Assembly (NCBI GenBank): GCA_010015605.1
Contig: ML975268.1
Coordinates: 62,001-126,000, forward strand
Source: Decorospora gaudefroyi
Lineage: Eukaryota; Ascomycota; Dothideomycetes; Pleosporales; Pleosporaceae
Length of the DNA stretch: 64,000 bases
Direction: 5' to 3'
Shown here: positions 1-11,011 of the stretch, in pieces
Layout of the letters: the number at the start of each line of letters is the position of its first letter
Numbering within the stretch: the stretch's first letter is position 1
Notes under the pieces: generated by a model
Told to the model about the DNA's origin: nothing
Seen by the model: the letters and a program-made list of their open reading frames with translations, nothing else
The model's database searches: none
Translations under genes and position numbers: made by a program

Positions 1-1280
1 GGCGGACCCGCGGGATGCGGAAGGGTTGTATGAGAAGGGTGGGTAGGTTGGGAAGAGGGAAGTACGTGCGACAGAAGTGACTGTCGAGAATGTGGTGGAT
101 ATTGATGTCGCGGAAGAGGATGAAGGTGATGATGCCGATGGAGTGGCTGTCGGGCTTGGCCGGACTGAGCTCGATGAGGCTGGATGTGCAGAGGAGAATG
201 CGGAAGGAGGGACAAATATAGTTGTTGTTACGGTTGTTGTCGAGGGTGGACTTGGGATGATGGCCGATGAAGAAGTGGGTGGAGGAACTATCACAGTAGT
301 CGTGGTCGTTGTGGTTAATGTCCTCGGGCCGATGCTCGACGCAAAAGTGGATGTTGGTGCACCTGTCAGAAGCGATAAGCTTGACAAGGTAGATATTTGC
401 ATGATAGTCGATGCGAGTGTAGAGGGCGAGGCAACGATTACGATGGTTGGGCTGGCTTGCGATGATGCTGGGATCGATACACTCCCAGAGGGTAGTGAAG
501 TGAAGAGCGAGACAATGCTCGAGCTAGTGGGAGGAGGGACGGAAACCAACAGGGTTGTGGTTGTTGTTTCTGTGAAGATGATGCTTGTAGTCACCGTGAC
601 CACCCCAGAGCTAAGGGGTAGAGGAACCAGTACGACAACGGTCTGCGACGGTGAAGATGCCGACCCTGAGGTGGAAATCGAGCTGATCTGAGCGCTGGAA
701 GAGAGCACTGAGGTATTGACAGCGCTAGAGGATGCTCGAGACTGCACAGCTGATGACGTCAGAACCGGCGCTGGAATGACGACAGAGTTATTTTGCTGTG
801 CTGGCCGGGATTGAATGGTCGGGGAGCTGGAGACCAGAGGCACAACCACACTGTTCGAAGTCGAAGATTGTAAGGGCAGTAACGAGGACCCTGATGGTGA
901 AGTCGGAGGAGGTGACTGATGTACCTCAACTGAAGAGCTTGGCGGTGGTGGGTAAAGCGCTGTCGGGGTCCTAGAGGCTGTGTTCCCTGTTGATACGGAT
1001 AGAGAACTTGTAATAGCGGAACTGCTCGATGATGCGCCTGTCGATATCTCAGATAGTCCATTCGTTGACAAAGACTCTGTCAGTAGCGGGATTGCTGTTC
1101 CCAAACTGTAGTACGGTCGCGGAACACCAGCTATTGTAGCTACTCGAATCAGCACAGTTCATCCTCCAAGCTCCCATATCCGCACTTACTCCTATTAACC
1201 TCAAAATGTTTTGGCACCACAACACCCAGCACACCTGTCGATAGTACACTCAACATCCAAACTGAGGTACTTCTCCGCAT
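1..1280 (-). CDS. Secreted Ser/Thr-rich (mucin-like) protein, partial
   Basis: The gene runs off the left edge of the window; only its 5' part is present. The first exon (1280-1190) starts MRRSTSVWMLSVLSTGVLG and reads as a signal peptide followed by VVVPKHF. A 50-nt intron (1189-1140) has a GTAAGT donor, a CTGATT branch-like site and a TAG acceptor, and it joins phase-correctly to a long exon (1139 to the edge) that stays open for about 380 codons. That exon is dominated by Ser, Thr, Pro, Val and Ala, with many SSS, TTT and PPP runs. Such composition is typical of heavily O-mannosylated cell-wall or GPI-anchored proteins; the anchor end would lie outside the window. No catalytic domain is visible. 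A second reading frame across the intron (about 1170-1049) encodes a Cys- and Trp-containing stretch, so the 5' splice model is not certain. That this is a secreted Ser/Thr-rich protein is well supported; its function is unknown. Confidence 0.6.
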
Positions 1281-2261
1281 GATGAATGAATGTGGAAATA
1301 GACGAAGCGAGAGATGATTGGGTGTACTGAGCTGCAAATCTCACGAGACAGCGACCAAAGAATGTGGGTTGGCGAAAATCGTGTTCGAAACAGAAGCATT
1401 CCAGCGGTAGAATAGCCCTACCATCTTATGTATCTACTAATAACGGGGTTATGTTCCCCGGAAACCGGGGTGGTTGATGAGGCTGGGCAAGTCCGGTGTG
1501 CCAGCCACCCACCAAAAAAGCATGTTTATCGCACAACAACGTTCATGGTAGCGCGGCGCATGCATGGCATATGCATGCTGGCAGCGGGAATGATCTGAGA
1601 CATTCCGGTTTATCGATTTTGATTGTACATCATGGCGGTTGGTGTTGCGGTGAGTGGTGCGACGAGTAGACTTTTAACAGGGAACGCGAGTGGTACCTAC
1701 CTAGCGCACGGACGTTTACGTACCTGTCCAGGCTGTCCTCGGCGCGAGAGGGCTTCGCAATACCAGCGCAATGCTTCCTGTACCTGCATGAAGTCTTTGA
1801 AATATGCACAACGCCACGGCACTAACTGGCCAACACATTATTGTGAGACTCTCGATCCTTGATCCCTCACACCGCTAGATGCAGCGAGCTGATAACGGTA
1901 GACCAACCATTTCGCTTGCGGAACGCGAGATCTCGAATGTCTGAACTGCGTGACCTTCAGATTGGAGGGAGTGGCAAGGTCACGAATGAGAAGCAGAGTG
2001 AGGTAAACGATGTGCATTGTATTCAAGGTCTAGGGTAGATGTCCAGCTCCACGAATCCAACGGCCTAATGTCTATAATTTTTATCGTCAGCGAAGCGCGC
2101 AAAGAAGCTGGGTCGATGAAAAGACGATGATAAATGCAGATCAGACAGCAGTTGGTACAAATTTGAGTCGACATTAAATTCCGATCAGGTCTGTGATAAA
2201 ATGTTTTTTCATCACTGCAAGTAGGAGAAGGAAGGGGGTTTCTAACTCACCAGGTCCAGTT
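1281..2261. other. Intergenic region
   Basis: About 1 kb between the 5' end of the secreted-protein gene and the 3' end of the histidine phosphatase gene, both on the minus strand. It should hold the promoter of the former and the terminator of the latter. Only short open frames without recognisable families occur here. No repeat or RNA gene was seen. Confidence 0.5.
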
Positions 2262-3333
2262 TTACTCCATTTTGCGCCGCTTGAAGAAAGCCTCAATCTT
2301 TTTCTGCGACGCATCATGAGCGGAGCTTCCGACACCACCGCCAGTGCGCTTGAGATTTTTGAGATGGTCTTTGCCGTTGATGGTCAGGATGGTAGTAGTC
2401 CAGCCGTGGGCAACGCGCGATGTGAGGTGTTGCGAGCCTACAACAGGCGGTTTCCTGACAACCTTGGTACTCGAGTGCGCGCTATGGACATGTTCAGTAC
2501 CAGCTTGAGGCTCCTCGACCTTACCCATGAATTCGTCCACAGCCGGCGCCTCAGCAGGAGACGAAGAAGGCTCCAAGTCGCATCCTATGTCCGCACCTGC
2601 GGAAGGCTTGGGTGCTTCACTCTCGGGTCTGGTGAGGCGCAGCTCTAGGTAGCCCGTGTTGGACCAACCACCAAGATGCTCCAGTGATGGCCGCGCAGTC
2701 GCTTGGAGCTCCGACGAGAGCGTAACACTCTTGGGAGGAAGGCGCAAGAGCAGGCGCTTCCAGAGCGTGGAGAGGAAGATGCCATGCGAGATAATGGCAA
2801 CCACCTGACGAGTATCTTCTGATGCGTCATCAAGCAACGGCAGGAGATGCTCATCGAAAAAGGAGTCAGCGCGTCGTGCCATGGCATCCTTGGACTCGAC
2901 GTCGACGAAGCCCGCCGTGTGCTTGCTCTCCTGCCGGCGATGCCATTTCTTCCCCTCCATCGACCCGAAGTCCTGCTCCATCAGCACCGGTAGCTGCACC
3001 ACATCAAGTATTGCCCTGTCGCCAGCGCCATCATCGCTCGCCGGCGCCAATTGCGCTTCGCGTATCTTGGCGGCCGTTTTCGCAGCCCGCTGAAGGTGCG
3101 ACGAGAAGACATGGGTGAAGGTAAGGCCGAGCATCTTGAAGTGCAGGCCTAGGCGCGTAGCCTGCTGGACACCGTGTACGGTGAGCTCCGAGTCTCTACT
3201 GCCAGCACTGCATAGATTAGTATCGGGCGAGCGCGTCAGAGGTACCAGTAGGGAGGGCGGCACACTAGAGCTGGGCGACATTATCGACTGTCTCTGCATG
3301 GCGGATCAAGAACAGCCTAATCGATCGCGCCAT
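2262..3333 (-). CDS. Histidine phosphatase (phosphoglycerate mutase-like) with C-terminal PIP-box
   Basis: Two exons (3333-3266 and 3207-2262) encode 337 residues. The 58-nt intron has a GTGTGC donor, a TACTAAT branch site and a CAG acceptor. Splicing joins exon 1, carrying the phosphate-binding motif LIRHAETVDN (RHxE, with Ala in place of the common Gly), to LYAGSRDSELTVHG, as expected for the family. The second catalytic His lies in IISHGIFLS. The domain spans roughly residues 5-215; substrates of fungal members range from sugar phosphates to proteins, so none is assigned. The C-terminal third is low in predicted structure and ends QKKIEAFFKRRKME. This fits the PCNA-interacting consensus QxxI/LxxFF exactly and is followed by basic residues. 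That points to a nuclear role at replication or repair sites, which is inference. The phosphatase fold is confident; the biological role is not. Confidence 0.85.
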
Positions 3334-3786
3334 GCTGCCCGCAAAGGGCGACACGATGCGCTGGCGAGCTTCATCAGTGTGAGGGTGCGACGCAGAGAAA
3401 GAACGAGCTCCACGAGAGTGTGCTGCGCAATTTTGCTTCTAATGGTCTGTGTTAGCGTCTTGATGACTAAGCCAAGTATACAACATGAAGGAATATCTGT
3501 GGTCCGCTCCCGTCTTCCCCTATTTGCGGATGAATGGTCTCATTATTGAGATGCGCCAGAATGGAGGATTATAGCAGAATTGTAAATCTGAACTGCCGAT
3601 TTCTTGACGAGTGAAGTTTGAAAGTCGTGGACCCTTGGCCCGCTCAAGACGGTAACTGAAGGCGGAAAACGTCATACCTAGTTCCGAATCCCCGAAACTT
3701 TTCGTCATTTCACCTACACAGTATACACCTTGCCATTGCGACATTACCATCCTAAACTCCAGAATCCATACCTCCAGTTCGTAGAT
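3334..3786. promoter_or_regulatory. Divergent promoter region (histidine phosphatase / NFU1)
   Basis: A 453-bp gap between two divergently transcribed genes must hold both promoters. No clear TATA box or operator was identified. Open frames in this stretch show no family resemblance. Confidence 0.45.
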
Positions 3787-4783
3787 ATGGCCTCCAGTGT
3801 ACTCCCACGCGCTGTTGTACGCAGCTTTCCACGCGCCACCCCATCTCTGCGATGCTCATCCCCGCGCATTGCCACAAGATGTCTACACCAGCCAGCCTCG
3901 CCCATCACAGCTTCAAGGCTCCAACATAGACCAACACCATCATGGAGCCAGAAAGTCGCGCAACCATCTACGACCATTGCGCGACGAACCATGTTCATCC
4001 AAACCGAGCCAACCCCCAACGCCGATGTACTTTACCCCCAAATCCCCCTTCCTCCAAAGCCAACATACTAATACACCACCCCAACAGGCCCTAAAGTTCA
4101 ACCCCAACCAACGCGTCCTCCCCGAAACCATATCCTCACCCTTCCTCGAATACCTATCCCCCCGCTCTACCCTCGCGCCGCCCCACCCCTCTCCACTCGC
4201 CGCCCAACTCCTCAACATCGACGGCGTAACCAGCGTTTTCTTCGGCGCAGACTACATCACCGTAACCAAAGATTCCTCGACCCCCTGGTCGCACGTCAAG
4301 CCCGAAGTCTTCGCCCTCATCACCGAATACATGACCTCAGGCCAACCCCTCGTCAACACCGTCGCCGCCAAAGCCGGAGAACAGGGCCAAGGCGGGCAAG
4401 AAGCTGATTCGCTGGCGTACGACGAGAACGACGAGGAGGTCGTTGGTATGATTAAAGAGTTGCTGGATACGCGGGTCCGGCCTGCGATTCAAGCGGATGG
4501 TGGTGATATTGAGTATCGGGGGTTCCACGATGGACAGGTGTTGTTGAAGCTAAGGGGGGCGTGTCGCACGTGCGATTCTAGTACCGTGACGCTCAAGAAT
4601 GGGATTGAGAGCATGTTGATGCATTATATTGAGGAGGTCAAGGGCGTGCAGCATGTGCTGGATCAGGAGGAGGATGTTGCGATTCAGGAGTTTGCCAAGT
4701 TTGAGGAGAAGTTGAGACAGCAGAAGGGGCCTGAGGCTGTGAAGGGGACGGTTGGCAAGGATAGTTTGGATTTTGTAGGGTAG
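3787..4783 (+). CDS. NFU1: NFU1-type mitochondrial iron-sulfur cluster scaffold
   Basis: Two exons (3787-4026 and 4088-4783) encode 311 residues. The 61-nt intron joins TPNAD to ALKFNPN, reproducing the conserved PTPNADALKF segment of the Nfu N-terminal domain. Residues 1-65 are rich in Arg, Ser and Ala with no acidic residue, as in a mitochondrial targeting peptide. The Nfu N-domain follows to about residue 165. The NifU-like C-domain then carries the CxxC cluster-binding motif in GACRTCDSS at about residue 240. Nfu1 passes 4Fe-4S clusters to mitochondrial enzymes such as lipoate synthase and aconitase-type proteins (family knowledge). An acidic linker separates the domains. The C-terminal tail after the NifU domain is Glu/Lys-rich. 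A second ATG in another frame at 3797 is not used. Assignment is confident. Confidence 0.93.
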
Positions 4784-5485
4784 GGTGGGAGTCGAAGTTA
4801 GATGCGTTTTGAATGTTGATTGATGGCTGGATGGAAGCGGCATGTGGTGGTGATGGCGTTTCTACGAGGCTGTTGTGACTAGTGGGAGATGCTAGATTCT
4901 ATGTTTTGGAAACTGCTCTGTTAGACACCAGGCGAATTCGGGAATTTTCCATTGTCCTATGTAGAGAAAGAGCGTATGTAAACATGCGCAATCACGAAAA
5001 GAAAAAAGTAATAGTTAACCAAAAACGATAGGTAACACAAAGAAGAATCTCTTCCATCCAGGCCACAAACATATTCCTCGCCTTCCGAACGCCATTGTGC
5101 CACTAGGGTATCTATCCGTACAAGAAAATCATATCGACAATCGGAAAGCTAAAAGAGTTATAAACGCCGTGCGCCAGCAGCATCGAGACGGCTGAGTGCG
5201 TATGTCTCACTCTCCTCCCCCTCATACCTCATACGCAACATGGCCATCCATCGCCCTTGATCCTAATCCGCAAAAGTCTCGTGATTCAAAAAGAAAAAAA
5301 AAATAAAGAACAAAAAAGGAAAATAGCGGCAGCCAGTCGTGATACATGATCCAATAATGCAATTCCATCCCACATTCAATCGATCATATAAAGATCCCTC
5401 ATCATTCATTCGTCATCACGTAGCCCCAATCCCAATCCTAATCCCAAAAACGAACAAAAAAAGAAAAAGAAAAAGGAATGTTGAA
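4784..5485. other. Intergenic region between convergent genes
   Basis: About 700 bp of A-rich 3' flank shared by NFU1 and the convergent hypothetical gene. It includes several short poly-A tracts (for example near 5290 and 5455) that could serve polyadenylation. No gene was recognised. Confidence 0.5.
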
Positions 5486-6559
5486 TCAATCCTCCAGCAA
5501 GAGCATCGAAACCGCATCCACGGCCTCTCCAAACGCAGCCCAGAAGCCGCGTCGTCGTGGCGGCTTCCTCACAATCGTCACGAGCCTGCGTCTGTGCGCG
5601 ATGGGGGGGTCCGCGGTCAACTTGTCGACGGTGTTGCGTAGGAGCTTGGAGTATTCCATGTGGATCTCACGGGAAAGCTGGTCTTCGTCCTCGACTAGCG
5701 TCTCCCAGCTCTCGGTGCCGAAGTCGTCGTGGGCTTCCGAAGAAGAATCTGGGGTGGAGTGTTCAGGATGGGCCAGGCTGGATGTGTCTGTTTCGTCGGT
5801 TTCCGCTGCTCTTTCCAGTTCGTCGCGCATGGATTGGCGGACAGTTTTCATTTGTTTTCGTAGATCGTTGATGACGTCGAGTTGGATACTGTTCAAGGTT
5901 TTGACTTCGTCCATGCGCATCTTCAGGTCGTAGATGTACTTTTGCACGCTGGCCACATAGGTCCCGACTTGGCCGACATAAGCGTCGTGGTGCAGCGTGC
6001 GCGCTTGCAGGAGCGAGTGCGCGTCTTCGGCGTCGTCAGTCTGCGTGATGCCCAGTCCGTGGTCTGCTGGATCCGCGAAGAGCTCCTCGTCCGTCTTCTT
6101 GCTCTGCGCTTCGGGTGCAGAGAGGTGTGCGGCCATGGCTTCGAACTGGGCGACGATATATTCCATTTGGTGCTCGTCCGGCTGCCGCGTCTGGATCAGG
6201 TTCTCGAAATGGGCGATGCATGACGAGAGCGCGTTCTGCACCGGCGACGAAGAGGATTCCGAGTACTCGTCCCATGGCGTAGGAGACGTGGGCAGCTCGC
6301 TGCGTCTCCGCAGTATCCGCGAGCTGTCGGGCGTGTATGGGTATCGCGGTGCAGCCGGATGCGATTCGTATGGCCGGGTGGGTGTGTAGGGCAGAGGCTC
6401 GGTAAGCCTTGAGTCGGGCTTCGGTCGCGATACATGGGCGTCTTTGGTGGGCGTGTCGAATCTGAAGCTGCTGCTGCATAGGTTGAAGTAGTCGTGGCGC
6501 GGGCTCGTGTCGTCTTCGGTATCGGGCGGTGTCCACGGCTGGTCCAAGGTGGGTGCCAT
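5486..6559 (-). CDS. Hypothetical coiled-coil protein
   Basis: One exon encodes 357 residues, starting MAPTLDQPWTPPDTEDD. The frame stays open upstream to 7030, but that extension lies opposite the 5' exons of the neighbouring anthranilate synthase gene, so the downstream ATG is preferred. Residues 1-125 are disordered and rich in Pro, Ser, Arg and Tyr. Residues about 220-265 form a predicted coiled coil around KYIYDLKMRMDEVKTLN. An acidic Ser/Thr/Asp/Glu segment follows, and the C-terminus is basic then hydrophobic (RRRLVTIVRKPPRRRGFW). I do not recognise a family. The layout suggests a scaffold or membrane-peripheral protein, which is inference only. It shares a short divergent promoter with the anthranilate synthase gene. 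Confidence 0.7.
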   Translation of the reverse strand: MAPTLDQPWTPPDTEDDTSPRHDYFNLCSSSFRFDTPTKDAHVSRPKPDSRLTEPLPYTPTRPYESHPAAPRYPYTPDSSRILRRRSELPTSPTPWDEYSESSSSPVQNALSSCIAHFENLIQTRQPDEHQMEYIVAQFEAMAAHLSAPEAQSKKTDEELFADPADHGLGITQTDDAEDAHSLLQARTLHHDAYVGQVGTYVASVQKYIYDLKMRMDEVKTLNSIQLDVINDLRKQMKTVRQSMRDELERAAETDETDTSSLAHPEHSTPDSSSEAHDDFGTESWETLVEDEDQLSREIHMEYSKLLRNTVDKLTADPPIAHRRRLVTIVRKPPRRRGFWAAFGEAVDAVSMLLLED

Positions 6560-6929
6560 GTCTATTGCGCTGGCGAGCCGTCCCCGCGGCCACGTCCTCG
6601 TCTTGGTATCCAACAAGAATAAATTATAAGAAATACGGCGCTGCGCGCGCGGCGGTGAGGCAATCGGACAGCTCTGCGACGTAGACGACCCGAGGCATTT
6701 AGCGCAGAGGCTGGCAAAGTGGGGGCACTGCATGTCGAGGCTCTCTGCGGACTTATTATCGATCCCTAGTGCTAGCCCTTTGCATCGGAAGATCCCCTGT
6801 TCCGATTGGCCAGTCAAATCATCAATTCTGGCTTCAATAGTATTGCGACGACGTTGTTTGATTGATACAACGATTTCTCCTCGTACACACAAAGAACTTT
6901 CAGCGCGCCTACAGTCTTGCTCTGTAAAC
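6560..6929. promoter_or_regulatory. Divergent promoter, hypothetical protein / anthranilate synthase
   Basis: Only 370 bp separate the two start codons. An inverted CCAAT box (ATTGG within CCGATTGGCC) lies near 6814. I did not find a perfect TGACTCA site for the amino-acid starvation regulator CPC1/Gcn4. Confidence 0.5.
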
Positions 6930-9230
6930 ATGGCGCCACAGGTATGTCCGCCCCACGCTTTCCCCCCAAGCCACTGCCCTGTACCCAGAGCTGAGCGCAT
7001 GACCGCAATAGCTAGGCGTTCAGCCATCACTTGACACCATTCGAGAGATATTGGCTGCCGCAGTCAAGTCGCCCAACCCGCCGAACCTCGTCCCCGTCTT
7101 CTCCTCGATACCCGCCGAGTTTTTGACACCGTCGAGCATATATCTCAAGATTTCCGCAAAGTGAGTGTGACTCATGGCAGACGCGAACAGGAGTGGCTGT
7201 GGCCGCAGGACAGAGGCGCGGGGTCGAGAGAGGCGCCTGCAGCTCATGTCGCATACGCCGGGCGCGGGAGCGAGCGACACAGCATGCTGACTGTCTGGGC
7301 TCAGATCGAAATCGAGCCTCTCCTTTCTCTTCGAGAGCGCGGCGACGACAGAGACCATAGGACGGTACAGTTTCATTGGCGCGGGTCAGTACATTAGGAT
7401 CAAACCTTGCCGGGACACTGCAGTAGCAGCTAACAACAAGCTTTTAGACCCTCGCAAGGTCATCAAGACAGGCCCCGGCCATGGCGAAGAGACTGACCCA
7501 CTACCCCTCCTCGAGAAGGAGCTTGCGAAGAGCCGCGTCGCGACCGTTCCCTCTATTCAACTACCACCCATGACCGGCGGCGCTGTCGGGTACGTGGGCT
7601 ATGACTGCGTTAAATACTTTGAGCCCAAGACCAGACGGGATGATATAAAAGACGTGCTGGGCGTGCCAGAGAGCTTCTTCATGCTCTTTGACACATTAGT
7701 CGCTCTCGACCACTTTGCGCAGGTCGTGAAAGTGATAACCTATGTCAAGGTACCGGACAGCTTGGACGACTTGGAGCAAGCCTACGACGAGGCCAAGAGC
7801 ACACTCAAGCGCTATGTGACCATACTCAAGGACAAGAACATGCCGCTGCCGGCACAAGGACCCATCCAAGTCGGCCATGAGTACACGTCGAACATCGGTC
7901 AGGAGGGATATGAGAAGCACGTCAAGACACTGAAGAAGCACATCAGCGTGGGCGACATCATCCAGGCCGTACCTTCACAGCGATTCGCGAGACCAACCTC
8001 ATTGCATCCCTTCAACATCTACCGAAACCTACGCAATGTGAATCCCTCGCCGTATCTATTTTTCGTCGACTGCGACGATTTCCAGATTGTGGGCGCCAGT
8101 CCGGAACTGCTAGTGAAAGAAGAACAGGGGAGGATCATCACGCATCCCATTGCCGGCACGGTTAAGCGGGGCAAGACGCTGCAAGAAGACGCAGCGCTCG
8201 CCGAAGAACTTGCCAACTCGCTCAAGGACCGAGCCGAACATGTGGGTGCTCTGACGACAGCGTATGCAGCGACGTTGAAGCTTACATGGACGTTTGCCAG
8301 GTTATGTTGGTGGACTTGGCTCGTAATGACGTCAATCGGGTGTGCGATCCTCTCACCACCCGAGTGGACAAGCTAATGGTGGTGCAAAAGGTAAGGCCAT
8401 TATTCCGTTCGAACCGTGCTAAGCGTGAATCGACCGTCATAGCCGTGCATCGTACGATGCAATACGATTCCATCAACTTGAGGATTTATGCTAATTTGGC
8501 GCTAAAATGCAGTTTTCCCACGTGCAGCACCTGGTCTCCGAAGTATCAGGGGTGCTGCGACCTGGCAAGACGCGATTCGACGCGTTCCGCTCCATCTTCC
8601 CCGCCGGTGGGTAGGATGGTCAAAAAGTTGGCAACGGGTGCTGACACGTGACAGGCACGGTGAGTGGCGCGCCCAAAGTGCGTGCGATGGAGCTCATCGG
8701 CGAGCTCGAACAGGAGAAACGCGGTGTGTACGCTGGCGCGGTCGGCTACTTTGGCTACGGCAGTGTCGAGGGCGGGCGAGACAGCGAGGGCGCCATGGAC
8801 GTGAGTCGGCTGGACGCTGGATTGAGGCTGACAGGTGGCTGATGTTTGCAGACATGCATTGCGCTACGGACGATGCTTGTCAAAGACGGCATCGCGTACC
8901 TCCAAGCAGGGGTGGGTTTGACGAGTTTCCTGCTCTAGTGCGCAAGCTAACGATTGGCCAGGGCGGGATAGTGTTCGACTCGGACCCCTACGATGAGTGG
9001 ATGGAGACGATCAATAAACTAGGTGTGTTCCTTTCCTCCTTCGACCGTCTGGGCGCGCAGGAAATTGACCGCTGTTTGGTACAGGCGCGAACACGCACTG
9101 CATCACGTCGGCTGAGGAGAAGCATCTGGCCGAGCAGGACGAGCAAGGCGACGGCGCGGCCGGGCAGGGTACGGGCACGGGTGCGCTGGAGGGCGATGCG
9201 CAGGAGCGGATTTCACTCGTGGCTGGGTAG
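6930..9230 (+). CDS. TRP2: Anthranilate synthase component I
   Basis: Ten exons encode 539 residues: 6930-6941, 7024-7160, 7305-7384, 7448-8241, 8301-8390, 8513-8606, 8655-8800, 8852-8911, 8962-9022 and 9085-9230. All joins keep frame and rebuild conserved chorismate-binding enzyme sequence. The enzyme makes anthranilate from chorismate with ammonia supplied by the glutaminase component, the first step of tryptophan synthesis in the cytosol. The N-terminal part carries the feedback-site region (SFLFESA, then YSFIGADPR) and TGGAVGYVGYDC. The catalytic C-domain includes IVGASPELLV, HPIAGTVKRG, DLARNDVNRV, FPAGTVSGAPK and the closing AGGGIVFDSDPYDEW. Exon 1 holds only four codons (MAPQ). The start is fixed by this exon and its GTATGT donor. 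The extra stretch after the family core is rich in Gly and Glu. This intron density is the highest in the window. Assignment is very confident. Confidence 0.95.
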
Positions 9231-10196
9231 ATGTCGGGTGCGCCACAGAGATTCCGATGCATGTGGAGAGAACGGCTGATTGGCAGGCATGGACAGATCA
9301 TTTGCGCTGCCGCTTTCGCGGGGGAAGCGAGATTGACGAATTGCTAGCAGATAGTGAAACGAAATGAGAGGGGCTGGCAGGGGAAGCAGAATGGCAGCAC
9401 GAATGCCATGTATCGCGACGTCACGGCGAGGACTGGCGGTGCTTGATTGCAAACAAGATTTGATTCATCTGGTGGTGCCGGCCATGGCCACACCAAGACC
9501 ACACCGAGACGGGCTGCTGTGGCCGAGATGCGCAGGCCATGACGACGGTGGGCTGTGACGACTGGCGGGTGCTAGTGGTACCGGTGTCAGTGCAGTGTGG
9601 GCTGCGACGACATCGGACAACTACGACAACTTGGTCCAACATGTGAGGTGTACATGCAGAAGACTCGGATGCCGGCCCCTAGGTTGTGGTTGGCGTGGCT
9701 ACCTCTTGTGCGCGCGCGCAGGACACAGCTGCATCATAGGCGGAGCAGGAAGGCGCACACGGCGCATTGGCCAATCGGCGGCGCGGGCGGCGTCGTGCCT
9801 TCCTCGCTGCCTTGGTTTGGCGTCGATCGTGGGGTCGTGCCTGGCGCAATCCCTGCCACTGGCAGCCGCTAGCAGCACGCTACTGGCGCTACTGACGCTC
9901 CAACCCGTCACCAGCCCTCTGCAGCCTCCTGTTTGCGCGCAAACCTGGGCACTCACCTCTTCACCATAGCAGCCACGGACCACCCCCGCCCGCTTGTTTG
10001 TGTCGCTGCGATATAAATCCCAATCGCCTCCCCCAACTCTCTTCCTCCTCACCTCACATTCTCATCCTCACCCTCAGACCACAGCCAACCACCGAGGCCT
10101 CAGTCCTACCGTTGAAGCTACTCCACCTCGATACCTTAGTATCCTATTACAGCTTCTACTTTGAGCATCCTCTTCCCCTTCGTGCCTTCCGTCAAG
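9231..10196. promoter_or_regulatory. Intergenic region with TATA box for the CFEM gene
   Basis: About 960 bp without a recognisable gene. A TATA box (TATAAAT, 10012-10018) sits 180 bp upstream of the CFEM start and is followed by a pyrimidine-rich stretch typical of strong fungal promoters (10020-10130). Confidence 0.55.
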
Positions 10197-11011
10197 ATGA
10201 AGTCATTCGCCGTCCTCGCTGCCGCCTTTGCCGGCGCTGCCCTCGCCCAGGAGCTGCCCATGCCCACCGGCGAGTGCTCTGTAAGTCGTCGCCTCAGGCT
10301 GCGCCCTGCCCTGGCTTGCCCTAGCTAATCACGCCACTAGCTGCTGTGTATCAACAACATGGCCCAAATCGCTGAGTCCGAATTCTCGTGCGGCACTGAT
10401 GACCTCGACTGCTTCTGCACCAAGTCCCGATGGGCCTATGGCGTTCGCGACTGCTCCCAGGAGGCCTGCGATGAACAGCAGGCTGCCGCCGCCATCAACT
10501 GGGCTTTTGCTCGCTGTGCTGGTGTCGCTGCCACTGCCGACACCACCCTCGCCGCTGTCCCCATCCTCACCTCTGCTGTCGACAACATCTCCATGCAACC
10601 GACCCCGACACAGACCGCCGACGACGATGATGATGATGATGATGACGATGATCTCATCACCTCCATCGTCACCAGCCTTGCCAGCGACGCCGCAAGTGTT
10701 ACCTCGTCCCTTGCCTCTGAGGTGGAAGACGTTGCCTCGTCTGTCACGGAAGTGATTAGCTCTCTTGTGTATGTCTGCCCCGCCCCCATCGTTACTACGC
10801 TCGCAACTAACACTGTTACAGGAGCTCCGCGTCCCAGGCACTTGACGATGCTGAGAGCAGCATTGAGTCTGAGCTCGCGGATGCCACCGACTCTGCTCTG
10901 GACGATGCCGAGCAGACTGTCATCACCACCACTCTCCCCGCCTTCGCACCCAAGATCACTGGCATGCCCATGGTCGCTGGTGCTGGTGTTGCCGCATGGC
11001 TTCTGCTCTAA
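10197..11011 (+). CDS. CFEM-domain GPI-anchored surface protein
   Basis: Three exons (10197-10280, 10341-10768, 10822-11011) encode 233 residues. A signal peptide (MKSFAVLAAAFAGAALA) precedes the CFEM domain. The domain has eight cysteines within residues 27-90, including CGTDDLDCFC, where the Asp before the cysteine pair is the usual heme-iron ligand of this family. After it comes a run of about eleven Asp encoded by a GAT/GAC repeat (10620-10652), then a Ser/Ala/Val helix-rich stalk. The C-terminus is short and hydrophobic (MPMVAGAGVAAWLLL), fitting a GPI attachment signal. CFEM proteins act in heme and iron capture, adhesion or host interaction at the cell surface (family knowledge). Which of these applies here is not visible. 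The poly-Asp tract is unusual and could bind divalent metal (inference). A TATA box and pyrimidine-rich leader suggest strong expression. Confidence 0.9.

Noticed and set aside
77..691. Long acidic, Val-rich open frame on the plus strand
   Set aside because: It is the antisense of the Ser/Thr-rich exon; the minus frame extends further, connects to a signal peptide exon and has sensible composition.
6560..7030. Upstream extension of the coiled-coil hypothetical protein to an earlier ATG
   Set aside because: The extension overlaps the first exons and promoter of the anthranilate synthase gene on the other strand and shows no conserved features.
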